A DNA stretch of 64,000 bases from Sympetrum striolatum (lineage: Eukaryota > Arthropoda > Insecta > Odonata > Libellulidae): the NCBI GenBank assembly GCA_947579665.1, contig OX388343.1, forward strand, positions 90,128,254-90,192,253, in the 5' to 3' direction. The first letter of the stretch is position 1; each line of letters starts with the position of its first letter. Both the position numbers and the translations under genes were made by a program. This document shows positions 11,776 to 22,810 of this stretch, one piece after another. The notes under the pieces are model-generated. The model made no database searches and had not been told where the DNA came from. It was given only the letters and a program-made list of their open reading frames with translations.

Positions 11776-14502
11776 AGCATAGAAATCATTTAGAGATATT
11801 TTAACATAGAAGTACGAATATGTACATGAAAAGGTGCATAATTTTTTTCTTCCAGTTATTGCTCTAATTCAAACATCTGTCTAAGCTAGAGATAGAGCAA
11901 TTCATGAGAATATTTAGGATTAGGAATCAAAAGGTGTTCTTGTAGACTAACTATGAGTATTAACTCAAGGTGTTCTGGCCTAATATCGTGGACTACCATC
12001 TAAATAAATAAATCAACAAACGTTCTACGTATTTTTCCACAAATTCAATTTTTTTAAACAACTGGTTTCAACCTTACGTTCATTGAGATGACCCTAAGGT
12101 CAAAACTGAAAGTAAACTTTTCATTGCAACTTGACTGCCCAGTCTTTATTCCTTCACACCTTTCCACTTGCCCTGATCCATTCATTGATTACTTAGCATT
12201 GTGAGAGATTTTTCATTACAAAACCCTGCCCAACTTTTCAAGGAAACAATTGCGGTATTATGACCGAGTTCTGAGAAATATCCAAGCAACTAAATAAGTT
12301 ACTTCATCTTCAAGTACAAGCCCATTTGTCGAAATGCTCCTATTTTATTTATTTGCAAAATTCCTCTCCAGCTGTTTCTTCTAATTTGGTTATAATTTTT
12401 TTTGCTGCTCTAATGATTCAATTTGGACAACAACACATGTGCAAAGGATTTCAGTTAATGTCTTGTTTGGGATTGTACCATTTAGAACTTCTTGATATGG
12501 GAGGAAACAACCTGGTAGCAGTAATTACTGCATGGTGGAACTAGCCTTTAGTTACATTACATGCAAGGAATAGCAAGGTCAATTATACAAACCAATATTA
12601 AGAATGAAGTTTGGAAAGGTAACTGATATAACATTTTTGAATACTTAGATAATCATTTCATTAAGATTCACTATTTCCTTTGGAAATTCGAGATTTGCAT
12701 TTGCTCTAATTCCACAAAAATAGTGCCAATAGTGTAAAAGCCTTTTTTGGTACCAGTGGGCAGAGCATGGACAACCTACCACACCTCTGCATATCTTTAC
12801 TATTGGTATACCTCCCCCATTCTCAAGCAGTCTCTTCTATGCAACAGCATGGTTGAAGAATCCTCTCAGTTCACAAATTCATTAGGCATACAGAAGAGAA
12901 CAATTAGCTATAGCCGGCAACCACGAGGGAGTAAAGTTCACTTCGCAAAGTACGCAAGGCCAGGAGTTTGTGTGAGTGGGGGTATACCCCTCCGAGGTGG
13001 GGATGCCTGGAATTCCCACGCAGGTTCTCTACTATGCAGTACTACTGTAATTTCTGAGCTACAGATTTGCCTCATTCAAACCTTTTGCTTTGTTTTGTTA
13101 TTTTTCTAATATTTCAAAAGTATTTCTATGATCTTAATATGTAATATCGGAAATCATCTATTGCAAATAAGTGCTAATTTTTATTTCTTTATTAACCAAA
13201 TTATTTTTATTTAAATAAACAATCACTTGCAAGCATAAAACACATCCACTTAAATTACACAAGAAATCAGATACAAACAAAGCTAAAAATATAAAACAAC
13301 CTACTATTATGCACTATAGTGTTAAAATAAAAATAAGTTTTTCATAAGCTTCTTTTATTCTGGCCCTACTCAAATCTCTTGAATAGTCTGCAGGGAAAGT
13401 ATAGCATCTGGCAAATCATTTTTAATAGATGATTATATTTCTGAGCGGAGCATGAGTTTAAAAAAATAATGTTTTGAACACAAATGTAATTACGAAACAA
13501 TAACTTGAGCCATGAGAAAAATCCATGTTTGCAGGTGGGGTAATGAGGCAAAAAGTATTGTAATTAAACTGACTTGACACTGGATCACCATCAAATGAAG
13601 TTTAAGAAAAAATAATTTTGTGAATATAATCTGAGGAGCTCACAAAGTTGTATAATCTGATTGAGATAAGTAAGGTTTGCAGCACCAAGTCTTTAAATAC
13701 ATCTAGTTGCTTTATCATTCTTCTACTCTTCCTACCCCTTCCCTTATATATTTTCTGTTGATCCTCGAATCTCATCATAGTCCTTAGCATGAAGATGGCT
13801 AATTCCTCGTAGCAGATAGTTACATCTATTTAGTATTATATTATATTTAATAATCCCCTACAGTTGGAGGAAAATGTATTTTATCATAAAAAGTAATGAG
13901 ATGCCATTTTGAAGTTGCTCATACCTCTGTAGAAAGTAACACTCCAAATTTAGCTGGCTGTGTATGTCAGACTCTAAATAGGATAGTCTAGCTTACGCAA
14001 GTTGTTGAGCCACAGATAAGGACAACACATGGTGTCGGAGGGAGTTCCATACTCAAGGAAAGATTTTTTAATGCCGCAGATGATAAGTAAAGATGTAGAG
14101 ATTTGCATAGTCTGGCTCCCAATACTATAAGCCCCTTTCTTATGATATAGTCCGGCAAAGAACATCCAGAACCCTCAAATTATTTAAAGGTGCTTCCACT
14201 AAACCATTACATAACACATGCACAAATCAACAGCCCAAAAACTTCCAAATTATAATTATTGCCTAATTTCCTCCAGGGTACCGTTAAACTTCCTTTATGT
14301 CAGAATGCTTATTGATGTCAACTGCAATTAAACATTCTACAGTTACCATTAATTTTTTAACACTATCACTACTCCTTTTGCTGCCATTTTCTTCTCAAAT
14401 GGGAATAGTAGCTTTTTCTAACAATTAGAAAGCACAAAACACTTAACAGAAAAATTACTCAGGAATAATTCACAGAGGATTCGAAATGTATTGTATTTCC
14501 AC
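11776..14502. other. Convergent intergenic region between LRRC27-like and zinc-finger genes
   Basis: Contains the LRRC27-like 3' UTR (AATAAA at 12003-12008) and the presumed 3' UTR of the minus-strand zinc-finger gene. Open frames at 12747-13109 (+) and 13974-14165 (-) have no recognisable motif and are treated as noise, though the somewhat GC-richer stretch 12740-13050 may be an old repeat. Confidence 0.4.
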
Positions 14503-15933
14503 TCACACCTTTTTTATAATCCTGTTCTTTATGAACAAAAGATTATTATTTACAACTGACTGAAGTATCTTTAAAACAGTTAACTGCTTTTCAAAATGAG
14601 CACTTGAGACATTTCCTCCTGAGGCTGCGAGTCTGTCTGATATCACCTTCATCTTATTTGTTACACTTTTAAAAACTTCAATGTTAACAGGAATAGGCAT
14701 GGACTGACATTTTTGAGCAAAATCAAGCGAATCTTCTGGAGATTTCTCTTCTACACTAGCACAGGAAACTTCTAACATGGATGATATACGAAATTGCCCC
14801 AAAAGTTCATTTTTTACATCTGATTCTTGAAATTTAGATAAGGACCCATAATCCTTTTCCTTCTCTTGTACTTTCAGAGGTTCACCATTTTCTTTGGGGT
14901 GAAACTTTTTGGTGTGTTTACTCAATGAGTCTGCACTAGAGAAATGAGTATTTGGGCATAGGGAACATGTTTCACTTTTGCCACCCTTTGGTTCTTTATG
15001 ATGTTGGGCACAATGTCGGGATAATGATGAAGGATGTTTAAACTGATGTTGGCAGACTTTGCACGTAAAGCTCCGTTCCCCTGTAAATTGTTGCGATTAA
15101 AAACTTAATAAAAATTATTGAACACCTTCATGAACTAATAGTTCCATCAGAGCGCACGGATAATGGATAGAGTGACCAAAAATGAGTAGTAAAATCTAAT
15201 CACCTGAATGTGATAGCATATGAGAGGATAAATACGCAGATGTTGGGAAGAGCTGTCCACAAATATGGCATATGTGATTTTGTCGCCGCGTATGTACTAG
15301 CATATGTCGACTCAAACCGCTATGATGAGCAAATGCGCGACCACACGTCGAACAACTGTAAAAAAATTAATTTAACGCAAATAATCAGTTTACTTACAAA
15401 CTGACGTAGTCTCTGTGACCTACTAATACCTTAAGGGCTTTTCGTTGCGATGACTTGCAGCATGACCCTTCAAAATCTGATTTGTGCTAAATCCTTTTCC
15501 ACAAGTATCACACAGGAAAGGTTTTTTCCCTAGAAATATTTTAGATTTATCAATTAAATGCCCACAGTTTCTCAAAGACCATAAAAAGCTTCGGCAAACT
15601 TTTACTTATCCATGGCCGATAAAATAAGCTGCCACTTAAATTTTCATCATTATAAAATCACCTTCGTGCTTATTGATATGACGTCGAAGAGATTCTTTAC
15701 TTTTAAATGTTTGCGAGCACTCATTACATTTGTATGATTTGCCGATGCCATGAGTTAGGAGATGAGATCTAAATTCTTGCGACCCCAAACAGACTTTTAA
15801 ACAAACCTGGAAATAGTAGGCATTTTTAACATCCAATAATAAAAAACTCTCTAAACTAGATGAGATTTATACTTACTATACACTCAAATTCATGTTTCCG
15901 TGTAATTTTTAACTTAGTGTTTTCGCGTGCCAT
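14503..15933 (-). CDS. C2H2 zinc-finger protein, seven fingers, five exons
   Basis: Minus-strand exons with consistent phases: 15933-15877, 15806-15662, 15529-15430, 15355-15204, 15080-14503. Together they give 1032 nt, or 343 residues. It starts MARENTKLKITRKHEFEC. Fingers in order: FECIVC...HLLTH (split by intron 1), YKCNECSQTFKSKESLRRH, FLCDTCGKGFSTNQILKGH, SCSTCGRAFAHHSGLSRH, HICHICGQLFPTSAYLSSH, FTCKVCQHQFKHPSSLSRH, and a divergent CSLCPNTHFSSADSLSKH. Some linkers resemble the TGEKP type (GKKPF, GERSF). A C-terminal tail of about 140 residues has no known domain. It is probably a nuclear DNA-binding regulator; targets are unknown. No N-terminal ZAD, BTB or KRAB domain is visible. A GTGAGT just past the stop could act as a donor, so a longer isoform is possible. 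The start shares a region of about 500 bp with the divergent GLRX3 gene. Confidence 0.85.
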
Positions 15934-16434
15934 AGCCGTAAAAATCTACCGCTGGTGTCTCAAAATTTAATACAAGAGTAACATTATGGTCACGTCAAAT
16001 TAACTGTGCGCAACTCAACAAATGAGATTCCTGGGTTACGCACAAATATATAATTTTTCCGAGAATCAGGAACTCTCAGAGACATACATCCATATGTTGA
16101 AAAGGATGTGCTAAACTTTAGATTTTTCTCCACACCTAATGTCATATTTTAGTACTCCTGAGTTTGCCTATGGTTACATATAATGTTTGAGCAAAACCAT
16201 AATAAATACAATTCCAAAAGCATTACAAATAATTTAACTGATAGTGAGACACAAGAAAGACACCCGTGTAAAAGATTCCTTGATGTAAACAAAAATAAAC
16301 AGTTTTCACAACTTCTCTCACTGCGCTTTAATAATATTTCGATGCTTCTTTATTGTTTTCGGAGCCTCTATCGATGTTCAATGAACCAAATCGGTCTGCG
16401 CTCGTGAAGGAATCTGTTGCTTAGTTCGAAGGAA
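15934..16434. promoter_or_regulatory. Shared divergent promoter region, zinc-finger gene and GLRX3
   Basis: About 500 bp separates the two head-to-head start codons. No TATA box is convincing on either side. The arrangement suggests a bidirectional promoter. The open frame 16183-16407 inside it shows no domain and is taken as noncoding. Confidence 0.55.
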
Positions 16435-19400
16435 ATGGCTGTGAAGACTATTTCAAATAAAGATGAATTTGAAAACAAAATTACGTAGGTTTATAATTCA
16501 ATATCAGTTATTAGTATGCTTTATTTTAAAACTGAACATATTTTTCATCAGGTGTTGTGATGCGTCAATTGCTACCGGTAGCTCTCCTCCTGTTCATGAT
16601 TATTATAATTATTTTAAAGTGTATCTTGCGTGTTGTTGATGATTATTGTGAATTATTAAATTTATTCCACTTTATCTTAATATCACCGCATTGTATAACT
16701 AATGAGATAAGGACGGAGATGTTCAGTGTTCTTCATTTCCTGTGCAGTGATTTGTGTTTTTATACATTAAAACTGTGTTGTTATGGTTAAAGGACTTACA
16801 TTGTCTTCTTTTATTTTGTACAGATCACCTGAGCTGGTGGTTGTTCATTTCTGGGCCAATTGGGCTGCTCAGTGTGGTCCTATGAACGAGGTATTAGAAG
16901 AGCTTGCTAAACAAATTGAATATAAGGTATTTCTTATTTTTTATACATCTTAAAACCATTTTTTATTTTATGGACATTAAAATTTTAATTTTCTATGCAT
17001 TTCTCAGGATGTTGAGTTTATTAAGATCCCCGCTGAAGAAGTACCAGAAGTTTCGTTAAAGTATAAAGTCTCAGCCGTACCAACTTTTATTTTATTTCGG
17101 AAAGGAAATGAAGTCGATAGAGTGGATGGAGCCAATGCTGCAGAGTTGACCAAAAAAATCAACCAAAGGGTAATTAATTTAATGACGTTATTGCACCACA
17201 GCATTGGCTTTAATTTTTTCTAGAAGTGTTAACTTTTTTTGTAAATTAATCTCTTAAGTTAATCTTTTAGCGCATTTTAATATTGAATTCGTATTTTTGT
17301 TTTTGCAGACATGATTTGCCTTCAAGTTAAAACCCATTGTTTACAATTTCATGCACATATTAAGAAATTAAAATAGATGCTGCATGTGGTTTATGCTTAG
17401 CTGTAGCTTTATAATGTTACTTGTAAAGTGTCTGTTTCATTAACTTCATTATAAACATAAAAACCTTGTACCTCATCCAGGTAATGTAATGTATGTGACA
17501 ATGTAGTTGTAACACTCGTTTTTATTTACGTTCATAAAATCTTTATGTTTATAGATTAGGTTTTGGCCTCTTAATTTCTTATTTAATTTTCATGGATCTC
17601 ATTAATCAAAAATTATTTATTTAGCATGATTTATTTAAGATGTGATATTATAAATAAGTTATATTGTAAATTTTATTATGGCAGGTAGCAAAAGATGAAT
17701 TTAGTCCACCTCCTGTTGCTAAACCTGTTGAAGATTTGAATTCTCGGTTGAAAAAGCTCATCAATGCAGCTCCTGCAATGCTTTTTATGAAAGGTTCAGC
17801 CCAGGAGCCAAGGTGTGGTAAGAAATATTTAATTATATACTCATTTAAAATGTCATTTATCTGTTTAATTTTTCCTAGATAAGTTGAGTCAGAGGAGGAT
17901 AAATTTGAGGTGTCATAGCGTAGATGGACGTACGTTATATTCCATAGTTTTTGAGAAAGGTAATTAATGGAATATATGAAAAACTAATATATATCTGCAA
18001 CAAAATTCTAGGATTCAGCAAACAAATTATAGCAATACTTGATGAATCAAATGCAGAATATAAAACCTTTGATATTCTCAATGATGAAGAGGTTAGGCAG
18101 GGACTGAAAACTTATTCCAACTGGCCCACATATCCTCAGGTAAATAATTTTCCATTATATTTTAACCTATTAAAATTGATCTCATTTAATAATAAGTATC
18201 AAAGTATAAATAATGAACATTTTATTTATTTTTAGCTTTACATTAATGGAGAGCTGATTGGTGGGCTAGATATTGTGAAAGAAATGGTAGCTAGTGGTGA
18301 TCTTGATAAAATGCTTCCAAAAAGAGCATCTCTGGAAGATAGGTGAGTTGTGCACAAAGTACTTTGTAAAAACAGTGCATAATATACAGCAAACACTGTC
18401 TGATGTAACACTTTCAAAAAACATGGATTTTCAAGTTTATAATTTTTAAAATACCCTACCTAATGAAAAATGTATTCCTATTTTCACCAAATGCGCGATA
18501 AAAGAGTAAAGCAAAACTTCAAAAACGAGCATACATTTTTAAATGTTTTATCATGATATAACTTACTCAGTTTATTGCTTGGGTGACAACTATGTGCTTC
18601 TGTCTTGAACAGTACTTGGCCATGGATGAAGAGGCATTTAAATATGATCAGATTGGTTAAATTTAAAGTTGTGGTCATTTTTAGTGGTGTATTTCATTCA
18701 ATTCTTTGTGTTTATTCAATGGAAGGAAAAAAAGGATTGTGAATTTAAATAATTATTATTTACATCTTTAATGTATATTATTTAAAGAATGAAATGAATA
18801 TTTAAGCAATATTTAATTATATATATATTGTAAAATATGACATAATACTTTTAGATCATTGGAATTATTACTCAATACATACACTTATAAATTGTTTTTT
18901 CAAGAGTTTCAGTTATGACATTAAGCTCTCTTATTTTACAGGCTGAAGACTCTGATAAATCGACATAACATTATGATTTTCATGAAAGGAAATAGGGATC
19001 AGCCCAAATGTGGATTTAGTAGACAACTGATGGATATTCTAAAGGAGACAGGGTAGGCTAATTAAAATAGGTTAGGCATTAAGGTGAAAGTAAAGAGATT
19101 CTTCTTAAAATATTAATCATTTAAGCTTTATTCAATGTTAGCTCATTGCATTATTGTCCTAACCTTCTAAATATTGAGGCATTTATTTGTTTTAAATTTG
19201 TATATATTTGGTACAGTACTGTGTGTTAGATTCCAGAGTCTTAACTCTCTGCCTATTTGAAATACCAGATTAGCTTTCTTTCACAGCTTTTGAATCAATA
19301 ATGTAATGTTTCAAAATCTAACATTTTATTGAAGATTTTCTTTTATGGATTAAGATGCTTTGTTTTAAAAGTGAATGATTTTGCATCTCAGTCCTTACTC

Positions 19401-19663
19401 TAACCAACTGAACATTTAAGCAGTGAATTCGAAGTTTTGTTTTTCATTGGCTTGCAAATTATGTTTCTGTTTTCTTCAGTTTACAGTTTGATACGTTTGA
19501 TATCCTGGGAGATGAAGAGGTTAGGCAAGGACTGAAGACATTCTCTCAGTGGCCAACTTATCCGCAAGTGTATGTGAAGGGGCAGCTTGTTGGTGGATTA
19601 GATATAATCAAGGAACTCAAAGAATCAGGGGAACTGTTGTCTTCTCTCAAGGGAGAATCATGA
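16435..19663 (+). CDS. GLRX3: Glutaredoxin-3 / PICOT, eight exons
   Basis: Exons: 16435-16484, about 16824-16926, 17008-17169, 17685-17817, 18012-18139, 18236-18342, 18942-19052, 19480-19663; about 325 residues (human 335). It is a monothiol glutaredoxin that binds bridging [2Fe-2S] clusters with glutathione and BolA2 and delivers Fe-S to cytosolic and nuclear proteins. Domains: N-terminal thioredoxin-like (about residues 1-105) with the degenerate site [12 protein letters not shown], a single Cys as in other GLRX3; first Grx (about 125-220) with [12 protein letters not shown]; second Grx (about 228-325) with [12 protein letters not shown]. Both CGFS motifs are intact, as are the WPTYPQ and GG-D segments that hold glutathione. 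The first CGFS is split by an intron after the Gly start. The exon 2 start is certain only to about one base. An AATAAA follows at 19768-19773. Confidence 0.95.
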
Positions 19664-19767
19664 AAGAACGATCTTACTCGTGGAGCAGTTCATCTTCAAT
19701 TATTCAAGGCGATTGTCAGTTGGTTAGAAATTTAATTACAACACTTCTTTGTTCCTAATCTATGTAA

Positions 19768-19773
19768 AATAAA
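19768..19773 (+). terminator. Probable poly(A) signal of GLRX3
   Basis: AATAAA 105 bases after the GLRX3 stop codon, inside an AT-rich 3' flank. A second AATAAA lies at 20039-20044. Motif and position only. Confidence 0.55.
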
Positions 19774-20126
19774 TCACAAATGCTTGCAAGTAAAACTGTA
19801 AGACATATAGCTGCTTCTTGTGGACTTCTTTAATGCACCAGTAATACAATGTTTGACATCGTAAGAACTGTTTTCCTGTTGCATTAAAGCGTGTCAAAGC
19901 CTTTGTGGTATTTAATTCTACAGTTTGTGCATAATTTTGGTTACTCAATACAACCCCTCAAGAAGTCATGGTTTTACTAGATGATCCAAAGATAAATTTT
20001 TCAAAATTTCTATAATTTGAATCCAGATTTGTATTTTCAATAAATATGGTGCCAAGATGAGAATTTTATTTTTGAATAGTCATTACATGTTAAAAACTTA
20101 TGGGAAATAACCAACAATATCTCATT

Positions 20127-20676
20127 AGGGGTCGTACACAAATTACGTAACGCAAAATTCTTCAATTTTTTACCCCACCCTCCCCCCATGTAACAGGATC
20201 CTAACGCCAGGCAGGGTTCCTCCCCACACTCCGTTACATAGTAAGTGCTTTGTGAAAAGTTTAGGGCTTATATTCAGGAAAGAAAGATTTTTAGTTCCCA
20301 ATAATAATTTACTTTTTAGTAAACAATTTTAATTTTAAAGGCTGTTCATACATTTCACCTAGATTTGATGCCATGACCTATTGATAATTAGCATCACACA
20401 AAACACAGACGGGAATACCTGTGCAGCCTACCACACTCAACCCACACTCTGACTACTTCTGTTTGACGCTTGTGCTCGCTTGGATCAGAGCTGCCAACTT
20501 TCCCCGGTGAATTGCATGCGAGTTTTAAATTGAAACTATAAACATGCAGAAATTTTGCTATTTTTTGCAGTTCTTAAACAGTGTCGTAATGCAAACCTTG
20601 ACCCCCCTCCACCCATAATGCCTGACTGGACCCCCCTCTCCCCCAAATTACCTTACATAATTTGTGTACAGCCCCT
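20127..20676. mobile_element. MITE-like element with about 26-bp inverted repeats
   Basis: The left end AGGGGTCGTACACAAATTA (continuing CGTAACG, 20127-20152) is matched in reverse complement by the right end ending TGTGTACAGCCCCT at about 20676, differing at only a few positions. The 550-bp body is noncoding with C-rich patches (CCCCACCCTCCCCCC) and an internal C-rich copy near 20600. The target duplication is not obvious, so the superfamily is left open. Confidence 0.7.
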
Positions 20677-21332
20677 TGTGAAAAGTATTCAATGGATCTA
20701 TTAATGTTGAGGATATCAAATGGTAGGTATGAAATATTCTATTTCATAATTTAATATTCAGATGGAGGTGAGATGTTTTGATTTTTGCAACATTTGTATT
20801 CTTTGAAATATATTATTTTGAGAATTGGGATTCATGTATTGTTGAACTATCCAAAAGAATCTCAGAAAATAAATTTTCTTATCAAATCTTTAAGCCCCTT
20901 TAATAGATATATACTTCAAACTAAGGTTCATTAGTATGTTATAAGTAATACCCATGTTAAATATGCCAATATTTGACTGAGAAAATGCTTCAATGTAGCC
21001 AAGTAAATGAGTCATTGTTCTTGCCAACTGCAAAACAATTTCTCATATGCATCACTTTGTACATCAACCACCATTCCAATTATTATCATTGGATTAAATT
21101 GCCCAAATAAAAGACATTAATTATTATCATCATAAGATTTGGAATAGAGGCTAATTTCATTTTGGGAATATTTTTACTAAAATAAATGATTGGTGATCAG
21201 GGTTAGTTGTGCTGAGTTATAAAATTCCTAGTATTAGAGTAGGTTTTATATGTTAAGTAACAAAAATAATTAGAAAACAGGATGATCAAATCCAATTGAA
21301 ACATTTTTTGGGATTGACTGATGGGATAGTGT
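20677..21332. other. AT-rich spacer between two MITE-like elements
   Basis: No coding frame, RNA gene or repeat recognised in this stretch. Confidence 0.4.
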
Positions 21333-21677
21333 TTACCGTATTTGACGGCATATAAAATGCACCTTTTTTCCTAAATTATATCTCGAAAAATTTCCCTGCG
21401 TCCTATATGTGAAGGTTCAACCTCCACAGGTTAACTTTCAATACTGAATGCTATTTTTAGCCCAGATGGTCTATACTACCTATTTCATAATCGCATTCAA
21501 TGATTGTGTTAATATTTGGCTTTTACGAAACGTGACAACTAAAAGAAACTACATTTTAAGTTATTGTGGTACAGCGCTTTCGCACGGACTATTAAAACTT
21601 TTTTCCTTGTGAGTGGTCAACTTGATGAGGGTGCGTCTTATATGCCGGTGCGTCTTATATGCCGTCAAATACGGTAA
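21333..21677. mobile_element. MITE-like element with TACCGTATTTGACGGC inverted repeats
   Basis: The left end TTACCGTATTTGACGGCATA (continuing to about 21363) and the right end 21647-21677 form an inverted repeat of about 31 bp, with 2 or 3 mismatches in the inner half. Next to the right repeat, GTGCGTCTTATATGCCG is duplicated in tandem (about 21631-21664). The 345-bp body is noncoding. The ends resemble the TACCGTAT...TATAA...GC class of terminal repeats seen in many animal DNA transposons; the family is not assigned. Confidence 0.75.
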
Positions 21678-22369
21678 TTATGATATGTCAATGTATTCTT
21701 CTTATTAGAGAGTAAGTTTCTCTGCTTCATTATAAAAAAATTCTTCACATCTTAGGGATTTTCTTTAGTTTGCTTTATTATTTGATATTTTTACAACTTG
21801 AATTTTCTAATGAAATCAATCTTGGTAGCTTTAACTGTGTGGAACTCCATCCAAGTGTATGGGTTGAAAATAACTTAACAAAATTCCACTGCAAAATGTG
21901 ATGCCTGTGTATTGTTATGGAATGAGTTTATGTGTTCTTTGGTTCCCCACATTTTACACTACACACAACTTAGGTAAAATGCTTCTCAATAACAAAGACA
22001 CTTTCAACCATACACACAGAAGTGGCATTTACAAATCATACTAACCATCGTGGGGTGATTTACTTAGCTCAGTTGTTCCACAATTTACAGATTAGAACCA
22101 AAGAGCACTTTAACTCATTCTATAATGATACGCAGGCATCACATTTCACTAAACATCTTCTAGATAACAAACACACATCAGATTTATCCACTACTCTATT
22201 ACATTGTCAACACAAAGGACGCAAACTAAATTATCTCGAACAACTAGAAATAATACACCATTTAAAAACGATTATACACTAACATCCACCTTTTCCCTAG
22301 CTATTCTCCCCTTCTATCTATGCTATGCCTATCCCCTCTACCCTTGTCTGATTGGTGACTTGGTTTTGT

Positions 22370-22443
22370 ACTCTTTGTACATATATGTGTACTCTATATA
22401 CATATATGTGCATTCTATATACATATATGTGCACTCTATGTAC
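22370..22443 (+). repeat. 21-bp tandem repeat, 3.5 copies
   Basis: Units start at 22370, 22391, 22412 and 22433, each of the form ACTCTATATACATATATGTGC with one or two changes. It lies between the GIY-YIG frame and the terminal motif of the Penelope-like remnant. Confidence 0.85.
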
Positions 22444-22475
22444 TTGTTAATGGACTAACGTCCAAAACGGGTCAC
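22443..22475 (+). ncRNA. Decayed hammerhead-ribozyme-like motif at Penelope 3' end
   Basis: GGACTAACGTCC (22452-22463) forms a 4-bp stem with a TAAC loop, as in hammerhead stem II. It is followed by AAAAC where the core GAAAC is expected, and preceded by TTGTTAAT where CTGATGA is expected. GGGTC then follows. Penelope-like elements are known to carry hammerhead ribozymes. Here several invariant core bases have changed, so the copy should be inactive. Confidence 0.45.
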
Positions 22476-22504
22476 AGAAATTAAAGATTTTTAAACAGTG
22501 GAAC

Positions 22505-22810
22505 TAGAGGTCTGCATGGGTCGGGTAAGCAGGCAGTCTATCGGGCTTGGGCCCATGGAAAATTCGGGATGGAGAGAATTATTCATTGTTAAAGAGCGTT
22601 AGTTTCTTGCATAGCAGCAAAGTCTCTTAAAGTTGTAATGCAATGCTTAAACAAAATGCTCGGTCTTCGTGATGGGTTAAAAAAATGTATTTGTTCACAA
22701 TTCACAACAATTTATTACAGGGCAATTTATGGAAAGTTCGGGATTGATAATGAAACGGTCTGGCCGGGTCAGGCTCATGGGCTGAAATTTTCAGCCCATG
22801 CAGACCTCTA
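22505..22810. mobile_element. 306-bp hAT-like MITE
   Basis: Perfect 16-bp inverted repeats TAGAGGTCTGCATGGG (22505-22520) and the complement ending CAGACCTCTA (22795-22810). The inner right end holds a 25-bp near-palindrome (CATGGGCTGAAA...CAGCCCATG). The TAGAGG...CA start is of hAT type, but no matching 8-bp target duplication is visible. The internal frame 22638-22841 is not a real gene. Confidence 0.75.

Larger units (their letters stand above)
21965..22490 (+). mobile_element. Penelope-like retroelement, 3' remnant with GIY-YIG domain
   Basis: An 86-codon frame (22022-22282) reads as the C-terminal GIY-YIG endonuclease of a Penelope-like element: GVIYLAQLFHNLQIRTKEHF corresponds to the V-Y-I-G-Q-T...R...EH core, followed by SFYNDTQASHFTKHLLDNKH and LNYLEQLEIIHHLKT, which keep the catalytic-domain His and Glu spacing. 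In another frame just upstream, HTHRSGIYKSY is the preceding SG-Y-K-I segment, so at least one frameshift separates them. Several core residues have decayed (LAQL where YIGQT is expected). Downstream come a 21-bp tandem repeat and a hammerhead-like motif, both usual at the end of these elements. It is a dead 5'-truncated copy. Confidence 0.75.

Noticed and set aside
12747..13109. 120-codon open frame downstream of LRRC27
   Set aside because: No recognisable domain, no splice partner, and a composition unlike the neighbouring exons; may be an old repeat but unsupported as a gene.
13974..14165. Minus-strand frame FFAGLYHKKGAYSIGSQTMQ, considered as a retrotransposon or host exon
   Set aside because: No recognisable reverse-transcriptase or other motif; lies in the presumed 3' flank of the zinc-finger gene.
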